DNA of 64,000 bases from Hydrogenophaga sp. (GTDB taxonomy: Bacteria > Pseudomonadota > Gammaproteobacteria > Burkholderiales > Burkholderiaceae_C), in assembly GCA_030682835.1 (NCBI GenBank), contig JAUXNG010000095.1, positions 62,001 through 126,000 on the forward strand. Direction: 5' to 3'. A program made the translations under genes and the position numbers. This document shows, one piece after another, positions 38,301 through 48,554 of this stretch. A model generated the notes under the pieces. It was not told where the DNA came from. It saw only the letters and a program-made list of their open reading frames with translations, and searched no databases. Within the stretch, counting starts at the first letter, position 1. Every line of letters begins with the position of its first letter.

Positions 38301-39201
38301 CGGCGGCCTGCCCAAGAAGACCGCCCGCGCCTTGCTGGACATTGAAGACAAGGACTACGTGCCCATCATCCGCAACCCGGTGGGCACCACGGCCGAGACC
38401 GAGGCGGTGTTCTATTTCCCCGGATGCGGCTCAGAACGCCTGTTCAGCCAGGTGGGCCTGGCCACGCAGGCCATGCTGTGGCACGCTGGCGTGCAGACCG
38501 TTCTGCCCCCGGGCTACCTGTGCTGTGGCTATCCGCAGCGCGGCAGCGGGCAGTTCGAGAAGGCGGAAAAGATCATCACCGACAACCGGGTGCTGTTCCA
38601 CCGCGTGGCCAACACGCTGAACTACCTGGACATCAAGACCGTGGTGGTGAGCTGCGGCACCTGCTACGACCAGCTGCAGGGTTACGAATTCGACAAGATC
38701 TTCCCGGGCTGCCGCATCATCGACATCCACGAATACCTGCTGGAAAAAGGCATCACGCTGCCAGCGGGGCAGGGCGGTTACCTGTACCACGATCCCTGCC
38801 ACACACCCATGAAGCTGCAGGACCCGATGAAGACGGTGAAGGCGCTGGTGGGGGACAACGTGGTGGAGAGCAAGCGCTGCTGCGGTGAGTCGGGCACGCT
38901 GGGCGTGACACGCCCCGACATCTCCACGCAGATCCGCTTCCGCAAGGAAGAGGAAATCCGCAAGGGCGAGGCGACGCTGCGAGCGGCGGGTACGGTGGCT
39001 CCGCAGCAGAACATCAAGATGCTGACCTCGTGCCCCAGCTGCCTGCAGGGTCTGAGCCGCTACACCGACGACCTGAACAACGGCCTGCTGGAGGCCGATT
39101 ACATCGTGGTCGAAATGGCGAACCAGATTTTGGGCAAGGACTGGCTGCCGGAATACGTCGCCCAGGCGAACCAGGGCGGTATCGAAAGAGTTTTGGTTTG
39201 A
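35302..39201 (+). CDS. Large FAD-linked oxidase / Fe-S oxidoreductase fusion (DUF3683)
   Basis: A 1299-residue redox protein; substrate unknown, probably a 2-hydroxyacid by analogy with GlcD/GlcF and YdiJ. In order: an N-terminal DUF3683-type region (about 1-180), an FAD-binding PCMH domain ([13 protein letters not shown] near 215), a FAD-oxidase C-terminal domain (ending around G-E-H-G-I-G, near 740), two [4Fe-4S] ferredoxin motifs ([11 protein letters not shown] near 830; [11 protein letters not shown] near 892), and two CCG domains (C-C-G-Y near 1074, C-C-G-E-S-G near 1194). ATG codons at 35266 and 35284 are also in frame; 35302 (M-N-A-P) fits relatives best. It is divergent from ugpB. A repeat element begins at its stop codon. 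Confidence 0.88.
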   Translation: MNAPTPLSLLKPTAEEAPRLREIPYNYTSFSDREIVIRLLGERAWAVLDELRGERRTGRSARMLYEVLGDIWVVQRNPYLQDDLLDTPKRRQQLVDALRHRLGEVQKRRTPDDDASRDALVAELLQAAKAAVDRFASSFDEMAALRQRATKSLRKLTAHDNIKFDGLSRVSHVTDATDWRVEYPFVVLTPDTETEMARLVKGCFELGLTIIPRGGGTGYTGGAIPLTWKSAVINTEKLEAMTEVEWVTVPGHDKPLPTVWTEAGVVTQRVADAAERAGHVFAVDPTSAEASCIGGNIAMNAGGKKAVLWGTALDNLVSWRMVTPQAEWLEVTRLDHNLGKIHDADMATFSLQYFQADGKTPIRAEQLAIPGKTFRKEGLGKDVTDKFLSGLPGIQKEGCDGLITSARWLVHRMPDHVRTVCLEFFGNPKDCVPSIVDIKDFMFAEMKRPGGAILAGLEHLDDRYLKAVGYATKSKKGNGGLPKMVLIGDIVGDDADAVARATSEVIRLANGRSGEGFIAISPEARKKFWLDRKRTAAISKHTNAFKINEDVVIPLPRMGEYTEGIERINIELSLRNKLKLADALEAFFTRGNLPLGKSDDANDIPSAELLEDRVQQAVALVREVRSLWAGWLRDVDTLFPQLQDHRLRASWKTQIRAPLQKIFNGSSFGPLLAECNAIHQRVLKGRVWVALHMHAGDGNVHTNIPVNSDDYEMLQTAHEAVNRIMVLARSLDGVISGEHGIGITKLEFLTDAELQPFADYKTRVDPEGRFNKGKLLRDFSGSASLSGDASLRSADLSNAYTPSFGLMGHESLIMQQSDIGAIADSVKDCLRCGKCKPVCATHVPRANLLYSPRNKILATSLLVEAFLYEEQTRRGISIKHWQEFEDVADHCTVCHKCESPCPVKIDFGDVTMNMRNLLRKMGQKSFRPGNAAAMFFLNATSPETIKLMRSAMVGVGFKAQRMANDLLKRLARKQTAAPPATLGAAPIKEQVIHFINKKMPGGLPKKTARALLDIEDKDYVPIIRNPVGTTAETEAVFYFPGCGSERLFSQVGLATQAMLWHAGVQTVLPPGYLCCGYPQRGSGQFEKAEKIITDNRVLFHRVANTLNYLDIKTVVVSCGTCYDQLQGYEFDKIFPGCRIIDIHEYLLEKGITLPAGQGGYLYHDPCHTPMKLQDPMKTVKALVGDNVVESKRCCGESGTLGVTRPDISTQIRFRKEEEIRKGEATLRAAGTVAPQQNIKMLTSCPSCLQGLSRYTDDLNNGLLEADYIVVEMANQILGKDWLPEYVAQANQGGIERVLV

Positions 39202-39300
39202 CCCCCCTGCGCCGCTTCGCGTCTTCCCCCCTGAAGGGGGGACCCACCAGTGGCCTGGCAAAGCCAGTTCCACGGTGGGCGCTGGCTGGCTCCCCCTCAA
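39202..39300 (-). repeat. GC-rich palindromic repeat, copy 2 (after the large oxidoreductase)
   Basis: Read on the minus strand: CCCCCCTTCAGGGGGG hairpin, AAGACGCGAAGCGGCGC, then a G-run, beginning at the oxidoreductase stop codon. Next to it lie CTGGC-AAA-GCCAG (39255-39267) and an outer CCCACC/GGTGGG pair (39243-39279), so the element is a composite of two hairpins and could act as a transcription end or mRNA stabiliser. Confidence 0.6.
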
Positions 39301-39322
39301 TGCATGAATCTGGAGAAACTCC

Positions 39323-39736
39323 ATGGCCGGACTCGACAAAACCACCCCGACACCCCAGGACATCACCCTGCACAGCACCTCGAAGGTTCTGGAGATCGGG
39401 TTTTCGGATGGCAACAGCTTCCGTATCCCGTTTGAGCTGATGCGCGTGTATTCGCCCTCGGCCGAGGTGCAGGGCCACGGCCCCGGGCAGGAGGTGCTGC
39501 AGACCGGCAAGCGCGAGGTCGGCATCCTCGCGCTGGAGCCGGTGGGCAACTACGCGGTGCAGCCCACCTTCACCGACGGCCATGACAGCGGCATCTTCAG
39601 CTGGGACTACCTGTACTTCCTGGGGTCGCAGCAGGATCAGTTGTGGGCTGAATACAACATTCGGCTGGAGAAAGCCGGCGTCGAGCGGGACGCCGACATG
39701 CCCGTGAAATCGGGCGGTGGCTGCAGCAGCCACTGA
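39323..39736 (+). CDS. DUF971 protein (gamma-butyrobetaine hydroxylase-like N-terminal domain)
   Basis: A 137-residue protein of the DUF971/GBBH-like N-terminal family, which is linked in other proteins to iron or iron-sulfur metabolism; the function of the stand-alone bacterial form is not firmly known. Visible features are [31 protein letters not shown], and Y-A-V-Q-P-T-F[11 protein letters not shown], all conserved in the family. The tail G-G-G-C-S-S-H has one cysteine. GGAGAAACTCC precedes the ATG. It lies 35 bases upstream of ubiE, a conserved betaproteobacterial pairing. Confidence 0.88.
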   Translation: MAGLDKTTPTPQDITLHSTSKVLEIGFSDGNSFRIPFELMRVYSPSAEVQGHGPGQEVLQTGKREVGILALEPVGNYAVQPTFTDGHDSGIFSWDYLYFLGSQQDQLWAEYNIRLEKAGVERDADMPVKSGGGCSSH

Positions 39737-39771
39737 GCGCCGCGCAGCACAAGAACACGGAGGAATTCCCC

Positions 39772-40503
39772 ATGGCTTCTACCCACTTCGGTTTCAAGAC
39801 GGTCGACGAAGGCGAAAAAGCGCAGCGCGTGCGCAGCGTCTTCGACTCGGTGGCGCCCAAGTACGACGTGATGAACGACCTCATGTCCGCCGGCCTGCAC
39901 CGCCTGTGGAAGAAGTACACGCTCACGGTGGCCAACCCCCAGCCGGGCGATCAGGTGCTGGATATCGCCGGTGGCACGGGCGATCTCTCGCTTGCGTTCT
40001 CGAAAAAAGTGGGTCCGACCGGGCGCGTGGTGCACACCGACATCAACGAGGCCATGCTCAGTGAAGGCCGCAACCGCCTGATCAACCTCGGTGTGGCACT
40101 GCCCACGCTGGTGTGCGACGCAGAGAAGCTGCCGTTTGCCAGCGAGTCGTTTGATTTCGTCTCGGTGGCCTTCGGTTTGCGCAACATGACGCACAAAGAT
40201 GTGGCGCTGGCCGAGATGCACCGCGTGCTCAAGCCGGGCGGCAAATTGCTGGTTCTGGAGTTTTCCCGGGTGGCGAAGCCGCTGGAAAAAGCTTATGACT
40301 GGTACTCCTTCAACATCCTGCCCAAACTGGGAAAACTGGTGGCCAACGACGAAGACAGCTACCGCTACCTCGCCGAGTCCATCCGCATGCACCCGGGGCA
40401 GGCCGAGCTGCGACAGATGATGAAAGTCGCCGGCTTCGGCCATGTGGACGTGCACAACCTCTCGGCCGGGGTGGTGGCACTGCACATGGGCATCAAGTGT
40501 TGA
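39772..40503 (+). CDS. ubiE: Ubiquinone/menaquinone C-methyltransferase
   Basis: SAM-dependent C-methylation of the benzoquinol ring (2-polyprenyl-6-methoxy-1,4-benzoquinol) in ubiquinone synthesis. The 243-residue protein has [18 protein letters not shown] near the N-terminus, the SAM motif [10 protein letters not shown] (63-72), F-G-L-R-N-M-T, and the C-terminal G-G-V-V-A-L-H variant [19 protein letters not shown]-type ribosome binding sequence precedes the ATG. It belongs to a ubiquinone cluster with ubiJ and ubiB. Confidence 0.97.
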   Translation: MASTHFGFKTVDEGEKAQRVRSVFDSVAPKYDVMNDLMSAGLHRLWKKYTLTVANPQPGDQVLDIAGGTGDLSLAFSKKVGPTGRVVHTDINEAMLSEGRNRLINLGVALPTLVCDAEKLPFASESFDFVSVAFGLRNMTHKDVALAEMHRVLKPGGKLLVLEFSRVAKPLEKAYDWYSFNILPKLGKLVANDEDSYRYLAESIRMHPGQAELRQMMKVAGFGHVDVHNLSAGVVALHMGIKC

Positions 40504-40542
40504 AGCATTGACGGGTCGGGAACAACAGCAACGGGGACTTAC

Positions 40543-41499
40543 ATGGGAAACAGCAGGTTGTGGACAGTGGTGCTGATGGGCGCCCTGGCACTGGGCGCGA
40601 CAGAAGCCTGGGCCAAGCGCCTGGGCGGCGGGCTGTCGATTGGCCAGCAGTCCGGCAACGTGGCGCAGCGCAACGGCGTAGCGCCTGCTGCCGCCGCTGC
40701 CAAGCCTGCGAGCGCCCAGAACGCCGCGCAACCCGCCGCGGCGGCCGCTCCGGCGGCCGCACCCGGCCGTGGCTGGGGCGGCGTGCTCGGCGGTGTGGCG
40801 GCCGGCCTGGGGCTGGCCTGGCTGGCGTCATCGCTGGGCCTGGGTGAAGGCTTTGCCCAGTTTCTTCTGGTGGGCCTGCTGCTGGCGGCCGTCGTGCTTG
40901 TCGTGCGTCTGGTGCTGCGCCGTCGCGCCCCCGTGACGGACGCCTCGGGACTGGCCTACCAGACTGCGGCTGCTGGCGGCGACATGCCGCAGCCCGCGTC
41001 GCCCCGCGGTTACAGCCCGCGCAACGTGGGCAACGACGCGTCCGCGCGCCCCTGGGAAACGCAGGCGGGCGAAACCGATCCCGCGGTCATCGACGCTGCG
41101 CTGGGTGGGTGGACCATTCCCGCCGATTTCGACGTCGAGGGTTTCCTGCAGGCTTCCAAGACCAATTTCATCCACCTGCAGGCCGCCTGGGACCGTTCCG
41201 ACGTGCCCAGCCTGCGCGCCATGATGACGGACGGCATGCTGGAACAGATCCAGGCGCAGCTGGCCGACCGCGAGCGATCGGGTGCCAGTGGCAGCCAGAC
41301 CGAAGTGGTCATGCTCGACGCCCGCCTGCTCGGCATCGAGGAACTCGAGTCGACCTACATGGCCAGCGTGGAGTTCTCGGGCCTGATGCGCGAGGAAGCC
41401 TCGGCAGGCCCGAACCCGTTCCGAGAGGTGTGGAACATCACCCGGCCGCGCTCCGGGCAGGGTGGGTGGCTGGTGGCCGGTGTGCAGGCGATGGACTGA
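40543..41499 (+). CDS. Tim44-like domain membrane protein
   Basis: A 318-residue exported or membrane-bound protein; function in bacteria not established. A signal peptide (1-24, ending E-A-W-A) is followed by K-R-L-G-G-G-L-S-I-G-Q-Q-S-G, typical of bacterial Tim44-domain proteins, an Ala/Pro-rich linker (46-74), two membrane spans (about 78-97 and 104-126), and a C-terminal Tim44-like domain (about 185-318; F-L-Q-A-S-K-T-N-F-I-H-L-Q-A-A-W). It lies 39 bases after ubiE and before ubiJ, a constant position in betaproteobacteria that suggests a link to quinone or inner-membrane assembly. Confidence 0.88.
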   Translation: MGNSRLWTVVLMGALALGATEAWAKRLGGGLSIGQQSGNVAQRNGVAPAAAAAKPASAQNAAQPAAAAAPAAAPGRGWGGVLGGVAAGLGLAWLASSLGLGEGFAQFLLVGLLLAAVVLVVRLVLRRRAPVTDASGLAYQTAAAGGDMPQPASPRGYSPRNVGNDASARPWETQAGETDPAVIDAALGGWTIPADFDVEGFLQASKTNFIHLQAAWDRSDVPSLRAMMTDGMLEQIQAQLADRERSGASGSQTEVVMLDARLLGIEELESTYMASVEFSGLMREEASAGPNPFREVWNITRPRSGQGGWLVAGVQAMD

Positions 41500-41561
41500 A
41501 GCTTCCGCGATTGCCACTAGGCCGCAGCGCGGCAACGGTTATCCGTCAAAATCGGGGGGTC

Positions 41562-42191
41562 ATGAAAAATGCACCCCCCGATTCCACGTTTGCAGCCGCC
41601 GCCGGCGGCAGCCCCCTGAACTTTCTGCAGTCTCTGCTCGGCGCGATCCGGCCGCCCGACTGGGTGGTCGATGAGCTGCAGAACCGTGTGGTGCTGTTTC
41701 TGAACCACGTGCTGATGCAGGAGAGCGCTGCCCAGGAGCGCCTGCGCCGGCAGAAGGGCAAACCAGTGCGCATCCAGTGGGGCGATTTCCACCTCACCCT
41801 GGCGCCCACGCCAGCCGGCCTGCTGGAGCGTGCGGCCCCCGATGCGCAGCCCGAGCTAACCGTGACGGTGGCCCAGACCTCCCCGGTGGCCCTGGCACAG
41901 CGGGTGCTCGCCGGTGACAAGCCGGCGGTCGACATCCGCGGCGACGTGCAGCTGGCGGCCGAGGTGGCCTGGCTCGTCGACAACGTGCGCTGGGACGTGG
42001 AAGAAGACCTGTCGCGCTTCGTCGGGGACGCCACCGCCCACACCCTGGGACGCTTTGCCCGCTCTGCTGCGCAGGCCGTGCAGTCCTTCGTGGCCCGCAT
42101 GCCCGCAGGCTTCGCGCCGCGCGCGACGACCGAGACGCCGCCCCCGCCTGGCGCAGGGCAGACGGGCGGTAGCGGCGGACCGGCGGCATGA
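41562..42191 (+). CDS. ubiJ: Ubiquinone biosynthesis accessory factor UbiJ
   Basis: SCP2-domain protein that binds hydrophobic ubiquinone intermediates and, with UbiK, organises the soluble Ubi metabolon. The 209-residue product has the SCP2 domain across about residues 20-130 ([13 protein letters not shown] and [16 protein letters not shown]). [16 protein letters not shown] is the characteristic UbiJ segment. The Pro/Gly-rich C-terminal end is unstructured. Its stop overlaps the ubiB start (ATGA). Confidence 0.92.
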   Translation: MKNAPPDSTFAAAAGGSPLNFLQSLLGAIRPPDWVVDELQNRVVLFLNHVLMQESAAQERLRRQKGKPVRIQWGDFHLTLAPTPAGLLERAAPDAQPELTVTVAQTSPVALAQRVLAGDKPAVDIRGDVQLAAEVAWLVDNVRWDVEEDLSRFVGDATAHTLGRFARSAAQAVQSFVARMPAGFAPRATTETPPPPGAGQTGGSGGPAA

Positions 42192-43753
42192 GCCGCCTGT
42201 TTCGCGGCGTCTTCATCATCTGGGTGGTGTTGCGCTACGGGCTGGACGAGCTGGTGCTCTCCAGCTTCCGCAACCGCGGCATCCGGCTGCTGACGCGCAT
42301 CGTTTCGGTCGGCCGTCGGCTGGATGCGCCGCGCGGACAGCGGCTGCGCGAAGCACTGGAACGCCTGGGCCCGATTTTCGTGAAGTTCGGCCAGGTGCTG
42401 TCCACACGGCGTGATCTGCTGCCGCCCGACATTGCCGACGAGCTGGCGCGCCTGCAGGACCGTGTGCCCCCGTTTCCCAGCAGCGTGGCGGTGGCCACGA
42501 TCGAGCGCGCGTTCGGCAAGCCGCTGGACGCGGTGTTTTCGCATTTCGACCCGGTGCCGGTGGCCAGTGCCTCGATTGCACAGGTGCATTTCGCCACCTT
42601 GCGCGACGGCCGCCATGGCGGGCGCGAAGTGGCCGTGAAGGTGCTGCGCCCCAACATGCTGCCGGTGATCGACAAGGACCTCAGCCTCATGCGCATGATG
42701 GCCGGCTGGGTCGAGCGGCTCTCCGCTGACGGCAAGCGCCTGAAACCACGCGAGGTGGTGGCCGAGTTCGACAAGTACCTGCACGACGAGCTGGACCTGG
42801 TGCGCGAGGCGGCCAACGCCGCGCAACTGCGCCGCAACATGCAGGGGCTGGAGCTGGTGCTCATCCCCGAGATGCTCTGGGACTACTGCCACACCGAGGT
42901 GATGGTGATGGAACGCATGCACGGCCTGCCCATCAACCGGGTGGACGAGCTGCGCCGCCTGGGTGTGGACATTCCGAAGCTGGCGCGCGACGGCGTCACG
43001 ATCTTCTTCACCCAGGTGTTCCGAGACGGCTTCTTCCATGCCGACATGCACCCCGGCAACATCCAGGTCAGCGTCGACCCTTCCACGTTTGGGCGCTACA
43101 TCTCGCTCGACTTCGGCATCGTGGGCACGCTCACCGAGTTCGACAAAGAATACCTGGCGCAGAACTTCACGGCCTTCTTCCGACGCGATTACAAGCGGGT
43201 GGCCGAGCTGCATGTGGAGTCGGGCTGGGTGCCGGCCGACACCCGCATCGATGAACTGGAATCCGCGATCCGGGCGGTGTGCGAGCCTTATTTCGACCGG
43301 CCGCTGAAGGAAATCTCGCTGGGTATGGTGCTGATGCGCCTGTTCCAGACCTCCCGCCGCTTCCAGGTCGAGATCCAGCCACAGCTGGTGCTGCTGCAGA
43401 AGACCCTGCTCAACATCGAAGGTCTGGGCCGTGATCTCGATCCCGAGCTGGACCTGTGGAACACCGCCAAGCCGTTCCTGGAAACCTGGATGGTAGAGCA
43501 GGTGGGCCCGAAGAAGCTGCTGCAGCAGCTCAAGGCCGAGGCCCCGCAATACGCCAAGCTGCTGCCGGCGCTGCCGCGCCTGCTGCACGATTACCTGCAG
43601 CACAAGCCGCACGAGCTGCGGCGCGAACTCGACCAGCTGCTGGCCGAACAGCGCCGCACCAACCGCCTGCTGCAGGCCATCGTGTATGGCGGCGTGGGCT
43701 TCCTGATTGGCCTAGTGGTCATGCAGCTGCTGGTGCGCGTGCGACTCTGGTGA
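42188..43753 (+). CDS. ubiB: Ubiquinone biosynthesis regulatory protein kinase-like UbiB
   Basis: Member of the ABC1/ADCK/Coq8 atypical kinase family, needed for ubiquinone production; thought to use ATPase activity to extract lipid intermediates. The 521-residue protein has the family's K-F-G-Q motif ([11 protein letters not shown]), the A-rich loop in [11 protein letters not shown], the catalytic [10 protein letters not shown] and D-F-G-I-V-G-T, and two C-terminal membrane helices (about 490-518). Start is coupled to the ubiJ stop. It ends the ubiE-Tim44-ubiJ-ubiB run. Confidence 0.96.
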   Translation: MSRLFRGVFIIWVVLRYGLDELVLSSFRNRGIRLLTRIVSVGRRLDAPRGQRLREALERLGPIFVKFGQVLSTRRDLLPPDIADELARLQDRVPPFPSSVAVATIERAFGKPLDAVFSHFDPVPVASASIAQVHFATLRDGRHGGREVAVKVLRPNMLPVIDKDLSLMRMMAGWVERLSADGKRLKPREVVAEFDKYLHDELDLVREAANAAQLRRNMQGLELVLIPEMLWDYCHTEVMVMERMHGLPINRVDELRRLGVDIPKLARDGVTIFFTQVFRDGFFHADMHPGNIQVSVDPSTFGRYISLDFGIVGTLTEFDKEYLAQNFTAFFRRDYKRVAELHVESGWVPADTRIDELESAIRAVCEPYFDRPLKEISLGMVLMRLFQTSRRFQVEIQPQLVLLQKTLLNIEGLGRDLDPELDLWNTAKPFLETWMVEQVGPKKLLQQLKAEAPQYAKLLPALPRLLHDYLQHKPHELRRELDQLLAEQRRTNRLLQAIVYGGVGFLIGLVVMQLLVRVRLW

Positions 43754-43801
43754 GCTGAGCCGCGCGGCACCCTGGCTCACCGTCCTGGCCGGGACGCTTG
43801 G

Positions 43802-43819
43802 GGCCAATTTATAATGGCC
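43802..43819 (+). promoter_or_regulatory. Palindrome-framed -10 box upstream of the FmdB-like gene
   Basis: A perfect TATAAT (43810-43815) lies inside the inverted repeat GGCCA-(8 nt)-TGGCC. The matching -35 position has no TTGACA-like sequence. The symmetry over the -10 suggests a repressor or activator site, or is chance. It lies 97 bases upstream of the ATG at 43912, in the 158-base gap after ubiB. Confidence 0.35.
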
Positions 43820-43911
43820 GGTTTTGTTCAGCTCGCGCCCGCTGCGCGACGGACCCCGGCCTGCCGCCGTCCGTGCCCGTGGCGCCCAGTCCTTTCTTAC
43901 AGGTTCACGTC

Positions 43912-44256
43912 ATGCCCATCTATGCGTACAAGTGCGAGTCCTGCGGCCATGCCAAGGACGTGTTGCAAAAAATGTCGGACGACCCGCTGAGTGTCTGTCC
44001 CTCCTGTGGCCAGCCCAGCTTTCGCAAGCAGCTCACCGCCGCCGGCTTCCAGCTGAAGGGCTCTGGCTGGTACGTCACCGATTTCCGGGGTGGCAACACC
44101 ACGGGTGCGCCGGCCGTGGCCGGCGGCGAGGCGGGCGGCCTGGCAGCAGCCCCATCGGCTGATGGCGCCGCTGCCCCCGCCGCGGCTGTGGTCCCGGCAG
44201 CAGCGCCGGCCGCTGCACCGGCTGCGGCACCCGCCAGCCCCACGCCCTCGACCTGA
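43912..44256 (+). CDS. FmdB-family zinc-ribbon protein
   Basis: A 114-residue protein whose first 50 residues form an FmdB/CxxC zinc ribbon (M-P-I-Y-A-Y-K-C-E-S-C-G-H and C-P-S-C-G-Q), a putative regulatory domain of unknown target. F-x-L-K-G-S-G-W-Y-V-T-D is typical of the family. The last 45 or so residues are Ala/Pro repeats. There is a 9-base gap to DUF502, and FmdB-DUF502-aspS is a conserved betaproteobacterial order. Confidence 0.9.
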   Translation: MPIYAYKCESCGHAKDVLQKMSDDPLSVCPSCGQPSFRKQLTAAGFQLKGSGWYVTDFRGGNTTGAPAVAGGEAGGLAAAPSADGAAAPAAAVVPAAAPAAAPAAAPASPTPST

Positions 44257-44265
44257 AGACACCGC

Positions 44266-44946
44266 ATGCCGTCCCTGCGCAAATGGCTGTTCTCCGGGCT
44301 GCTCGTCCTGGTGCCCCTGATCATCACCCTGTGGGTGCTGGAATGGGTGGTCAGCACGCTGGACCAGACCCTGAACATCCTGCCGCTGAGCTGGCACCCG
44401 GACCAGCTGCTGGGCATGCACATTCCCGGTCTCGGCGTGCTGTTTGCACTGCTGGTGGTGCTGTCCATTGGCGCCCTGGCCTCGAACATCATCGGCTACA
44501 AGCTGGTGCACTGGTGGCACGCCCTGCTGCACCGCATCCCGGTGGTGCGCTCCATCTATTCGGGTGTGAAGCAGGTATCGGACACGCTGTTCTCGGAAAA
44601 GGGCAACGCGTTTCGCAAGGCGCTGCTGGTGCAGTGGCCGCACGAGGGCATGTGGACCATCGCCTTTCTCACGGGCGCGCCGGCGGGCGATGTGCTGCGC
44701 CAGCTGCAGGCCCAGCCGGGCGGCGCCAGCGCCGCTGACGACTTCTACAGCGTGTTCGTGCCCACCACACCCAACCCCACGGGTGGCTACTTCGTCATGG
44801 TGCGCAAGAGCGCCTGCGTCGAGCTGCAGATGAGCGTGGACGCGGCGCTGACCTACATCGTGTCCATGGGCGTGATCGTGCCCGGTGGACCAAAGAATCC
44901 TGCAATGGCGGTGGCGGCACCTGAGGCCACCTCGCAACCCTCCTGA
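44266..44946 (+). CDS. DUF502 membrane protein
   Basis: A 226-residue inner-membrane protein of the DUF502 family, of unknown function. It starts with a short basic lead, then a membrane span (about 8-30), a second span (about 57-78), and a soluble domain with I-P-V-V-R-S-I-Y-S-G-V-K-Q-V (about 95-108), V-F-V-P-T-T-P-N-P-T-G-G-Y and a conserved S-M-G-V-I near the end. It lies between the FmdB-like gene and aspS, and is probably co-transcribed with both. Confidence 0.9.
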   Translation: MPSLRKWLFSGLLVLVPLIITLWVLEWVVSTLDQTLNILPLSWHPDQLLGMHIPGLGVLFALLVVLSIGALASNIIGYKLVHWWHALLHRIPVVRSIYSGVKQVSDTLFSEKGNAFRKALLVQWPHEGMWTIAFLTGAPAGDVLRQLQAQPGGASAADDFYSVFVPTTPNPTGGYFVMVRKSACVELQMSVDAALTYIVSMGVIVPGGPKNPAMAVAAPEATSQPS

Positions 44947-44994
44947 TGTTTTTCCCGCGGCCCCGGTCGCGACACTGTTGAAAGAAGAATTGCC

Positions 44995-46797
<1,803 letters not shown>

Positions 46798-46883
46798 TCG
46801 TCCTCCCCCGCGCGCGGACCCTGTCGGGGCCGCGCAGGGGAAACCGTTCACTTGTGGTGGAACCTTCTCGCGACGATGGCGTC

Positions 46884-46922
46884 CCAAAGATTGCCTTTTC
46901 CTGAATCAGGTAATCTCTTTGG
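46884..46922 (+). promoter_or_regulatory. Nested palindrome upstream of the YqjD-like gene
   Basis: An outer imperfect inverted repeat (CCAAAGATTGCC at 46884-46895 with GGTAATCTCTTTGG at 46909-46922) encloses an inner perfect one, CCTGA-A-TCAGG (46900-46910). It ends 23 bases before the start codon. It may be an operator or an mRNA leader hairpin. No T-run follows, so it is not a terminator for aspS. Confidence 0.4.
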
Positions 46923-46945
46923 TATTGATTGAAAGGACCATCACC

Positions 46946-47266
46946 ATGAACGACACCGTCCACGACATGGCAGCCAGCAAGACCAAGCTGGTGCAGGACC
47001 TTCAGCGCGTCATCGCCGACGCCGAGGAACTGCTGCACGCCACGGCCAGCGAAACGGAGCCGAAACTGGTGGAGATGCGCGAGCGCATCCGCGGCAATCT
47101 GCTGGCCGCTCGCCACAAGCTGGGCGATATCGAAGACGTGATCAAGACCAAAACCAGGGAAGCGGCGCAGGCCACCGACGATTACGTGCACGAGCACCCC
47201 TGGAAGGCCATCGGCGTGGCTGCGGGCGCCGGGCTGATCATCGGTCTGCTGGTCGGCCGACGCTGA
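46946..47266 (+). CDS. DUF883 (YqjD/ElaB-like) membrane-anchored protein
   Basis: A 106-residue protein of the family of stationary-phase, ribosome-binding inner-membrane proteins YqjD/ElaB. A long amphipathic, Glu/Lys/Ala-rich helix (about 8-85) leads to a C-terminal glycine-rich membrane anchor (A-I-G-V-A-A-G-A-G-L-I-I-G-L-L-V-G-R-R). GAAAGGA precedes the ATG at 46946. It is followed by YqjE- and YqjK-like genes, the same order as in E. coli yqjDEK. Expression is probably stress- or growth-phase-controlled through the palindrome upstream, an inference. Confidence 0.88.
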   Translation: MNDTVHDMAASKTKLVQDLQRVIADAEELLHATASETEPKLVEMRERIRGNLLAARHKLGDIEDVIKTKTREAAQATDDYVHEHPWKAIGVAAGAGLIIGLLVGRR

Positions 47267-47279
47267 AACCCGTGCCCGC

Positions 47280-47651
47280 ATGAGCTCACCCTTGCGCCTG
47301 GGGGCCTCGGTGCGCGGCCTGGCCGGCACCGTGCTGGAGCTGTGCCAGGTGCGCCTGGAGCTGCTGAGCGTCGAGGCGCAGGAAGAGGTGCTGCGCGTCG
47401 CCGGGCTGCTGGCCTACGGCGCGGTGGCGGTCGTCTGCCTCAGCCTGGGCCTGGGCTTTCTGGCCATCCTGATCACGGTGGCTCTCTGGGACGTTCAGCG
47501 ACTGCTGGCGCTGGCCGTGTTCAGCACCTTGTTCTTGGTGCTGGGTGGTCTGGCCGCCTGGCAGGCGCGCGAGCGCCTGCGCAGCGGCTCCCGCCTGTTC
47601 GCCTCAAGCATCGAGGAACTGAAGCGGGACCGCGAGGAACTGCGTCCGTGA
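47280..47651 (+). CDS. Phage-holin-superfamily / YqjE-like membrane protein
   Basis: A 123-residue inner-membrane protein of the YqjE (putative actinobacterial holin-X, holin superfamily III) group. An N-terminal amphipathic helix (about 10-40, L-E-L-C-Q-V-R-L-E-L-L-S-V-E) leads into two membrane spans (about 43-70 and 76-97) and a charged C-terminal helix. Despite the family name it is a chromosomal companion of YqjD, not evidence of a prophage. Its stop overlaps the next start (GTGA). Confidence 0.85.
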   Translation: MSSPLRLGASVRGLAGTVLELCQVRLELLSVEAQEEVLRVAGLLAYGAVAVVCLSLGLGFLAILITVALWDVQRLLALAVFSTLFLVLGGLAAWQARERLRSGSRLFASSIEELKRDREELRP

Positions 47652-47959
47652 GCGTGCGGCCAGCCCTTTCCACGGCGGAGCGACTGGCCTTGCGGCGGCG
47701 CGGGCTGGTCGTGCGCTCATCCCTGCTGCGCACCCAGGCGGCGGGGCAGGCCGGCGAACTGCAGCCCGCACTGAACTGGGTGGATCGCGTGCAGGACACC
47801 TGGATCTGGCTGCGCCAGCGCCCGCCGGAACTGATGATTCCGGTCGGCACGGTGGCCATGGTCTGGCTGTGGCGAAAACCCTCGCGTCTGTGGCGCCTGT
47901 CCTGGCGTGCCTGGTCTGCGTGGAAGCTGTGGCAGCGCGTCGTGCAGCGCCTTGTGTGA
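47648..47959 (+). CDS. YqjK-like protein
   Basis: A 103-residue basic protein. It starts at a GTG that overlaps the preceding stop by four bases. The N-terminal half is Arg/Leu-rich (L-S-T-A-E-R-L-A-L-R-R-R-G-L-V-V-R-S), the middle has W-V-D-R-V-Q-D-T-W-I-W-L-R-Q-R-P, and a hydrophobic stretch P-V-G-T-V-A-M-V-W-L-W leads to a Trp/Arg-rich end. The sequence is only loosely YqjK-like; assignment rests largely on position after YqjD and YqjE. Function unknown. Confidence 0.7.
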   Translation: MSVRPALSTAERLALRRRGLVVRSSLLRTQAAGQAGELQPALNWVDRVQDTWIWLRQRPPELMIPVGTVAMVWLWRKPSRLWRLSWRAWSAWKLWQRVVQRLV

Positions 47960-47980
47960 GCGGCTGAACGCCGCACCCCT

Positions 47981-48469
47981 TTGCCGACCTCGCCCCCTGT
48001 TCCGTTCAAGCTGCCGAAGTCGGTGCTGGTGGTGATCTACACGCCCGCGCTGCAGGTGTTGCTGATCGAGCGCGCCGACGCGCCGGGATTCTGGCAGTCG
48101 GTCACCGGCTCGCTTGATCGGGAAGACGAGCCCTTTGAAGCCGCGGCCGCACGCGAGGTGGCCGAGGAAACCGGCATCGACGCGGCAGCGCCTGGCCATG
48201 TGCTCAGCGACTGGGCGCTGGAGAACGTGTACGAGATCTATCCCGGCTGGCGCCACCGCTATGCGCCCGGGGTGGTGCACAACACCGAGCGCCTGTTCGG
48301 TTTGTGCGTGCCCGCCCCCGTGCAGGTGCGCCTGAGCCCGCGCGAGCACACGGCGCAGGTCTGGCTGCCCTGGGAGCAGGCGGCAGAGCGCTGCTTCTCG
48401 CCCTCCAACGCCGAGGCCATCCTGTGGCTGCCGCGGCTGGCCAGCGCGCCGTCGGGTCCCGCGGGCTGA
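47981..48469 (+). CDS. nudB: Dihydroneopterin triphosphate diphosphatase
   Basis: Nudix enzyme that removes pyrophosphate from dihydroneopterin triphosphate in folate synthesis. The 162-residue protein has P-F-K-L-P-K-S-V-L-V-V-I-Y near the N-terminus, F-W-Q-S-V-T-G-S-L, and a Nudix box variant (G-S-L-D-R-E-D-E-P, then R-E-V-A-E-E-T-G-I, about 45-67), all as in NudB. The start is a TTG at 47981 with no good ribosome binding site; no in-frame ATG gives a full domain. The substrate-making enzyme FolE is encoded 2.2 kb downstream on the same strand. Confidence 0.88.
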   Translation: MPTSPPVPFKLPKSVLVVIYTPALQVLLIERADAPGFWQSVTGSLDREDEPFEAAAAREVAEETGIDAAAPGHVLSDWALENVYEIYPGWRHRYAPGVVHNTERLFGLCVPAPVQVRLSPREHTAQVWLPWEQAAERCFSPSNAEAILWLPRLASAPSGPAG

Positions 48470-48554
48470 CCGCGCCCCGGCTGTGGAGCCGGTCTTAAAC
48501 CGTTCACTTCTCGGATAAGACGCACCCGGGAGCGGATGGTGGCATCATTTGTTC

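Noticed and set aside
41546-43612. A 688-codon minus-strand frame over ubiJ-ubiB
   Set aside because: Mirror of the coding bias of ubiB; no start signal and no domain.
47280-47651. Holin-superfamily protein as evidence of a prophage
   Set aside because: It sits in a yqjD-yqjE-yqjK-like set with no integrase, lysin, capsid or attachment site nearby.
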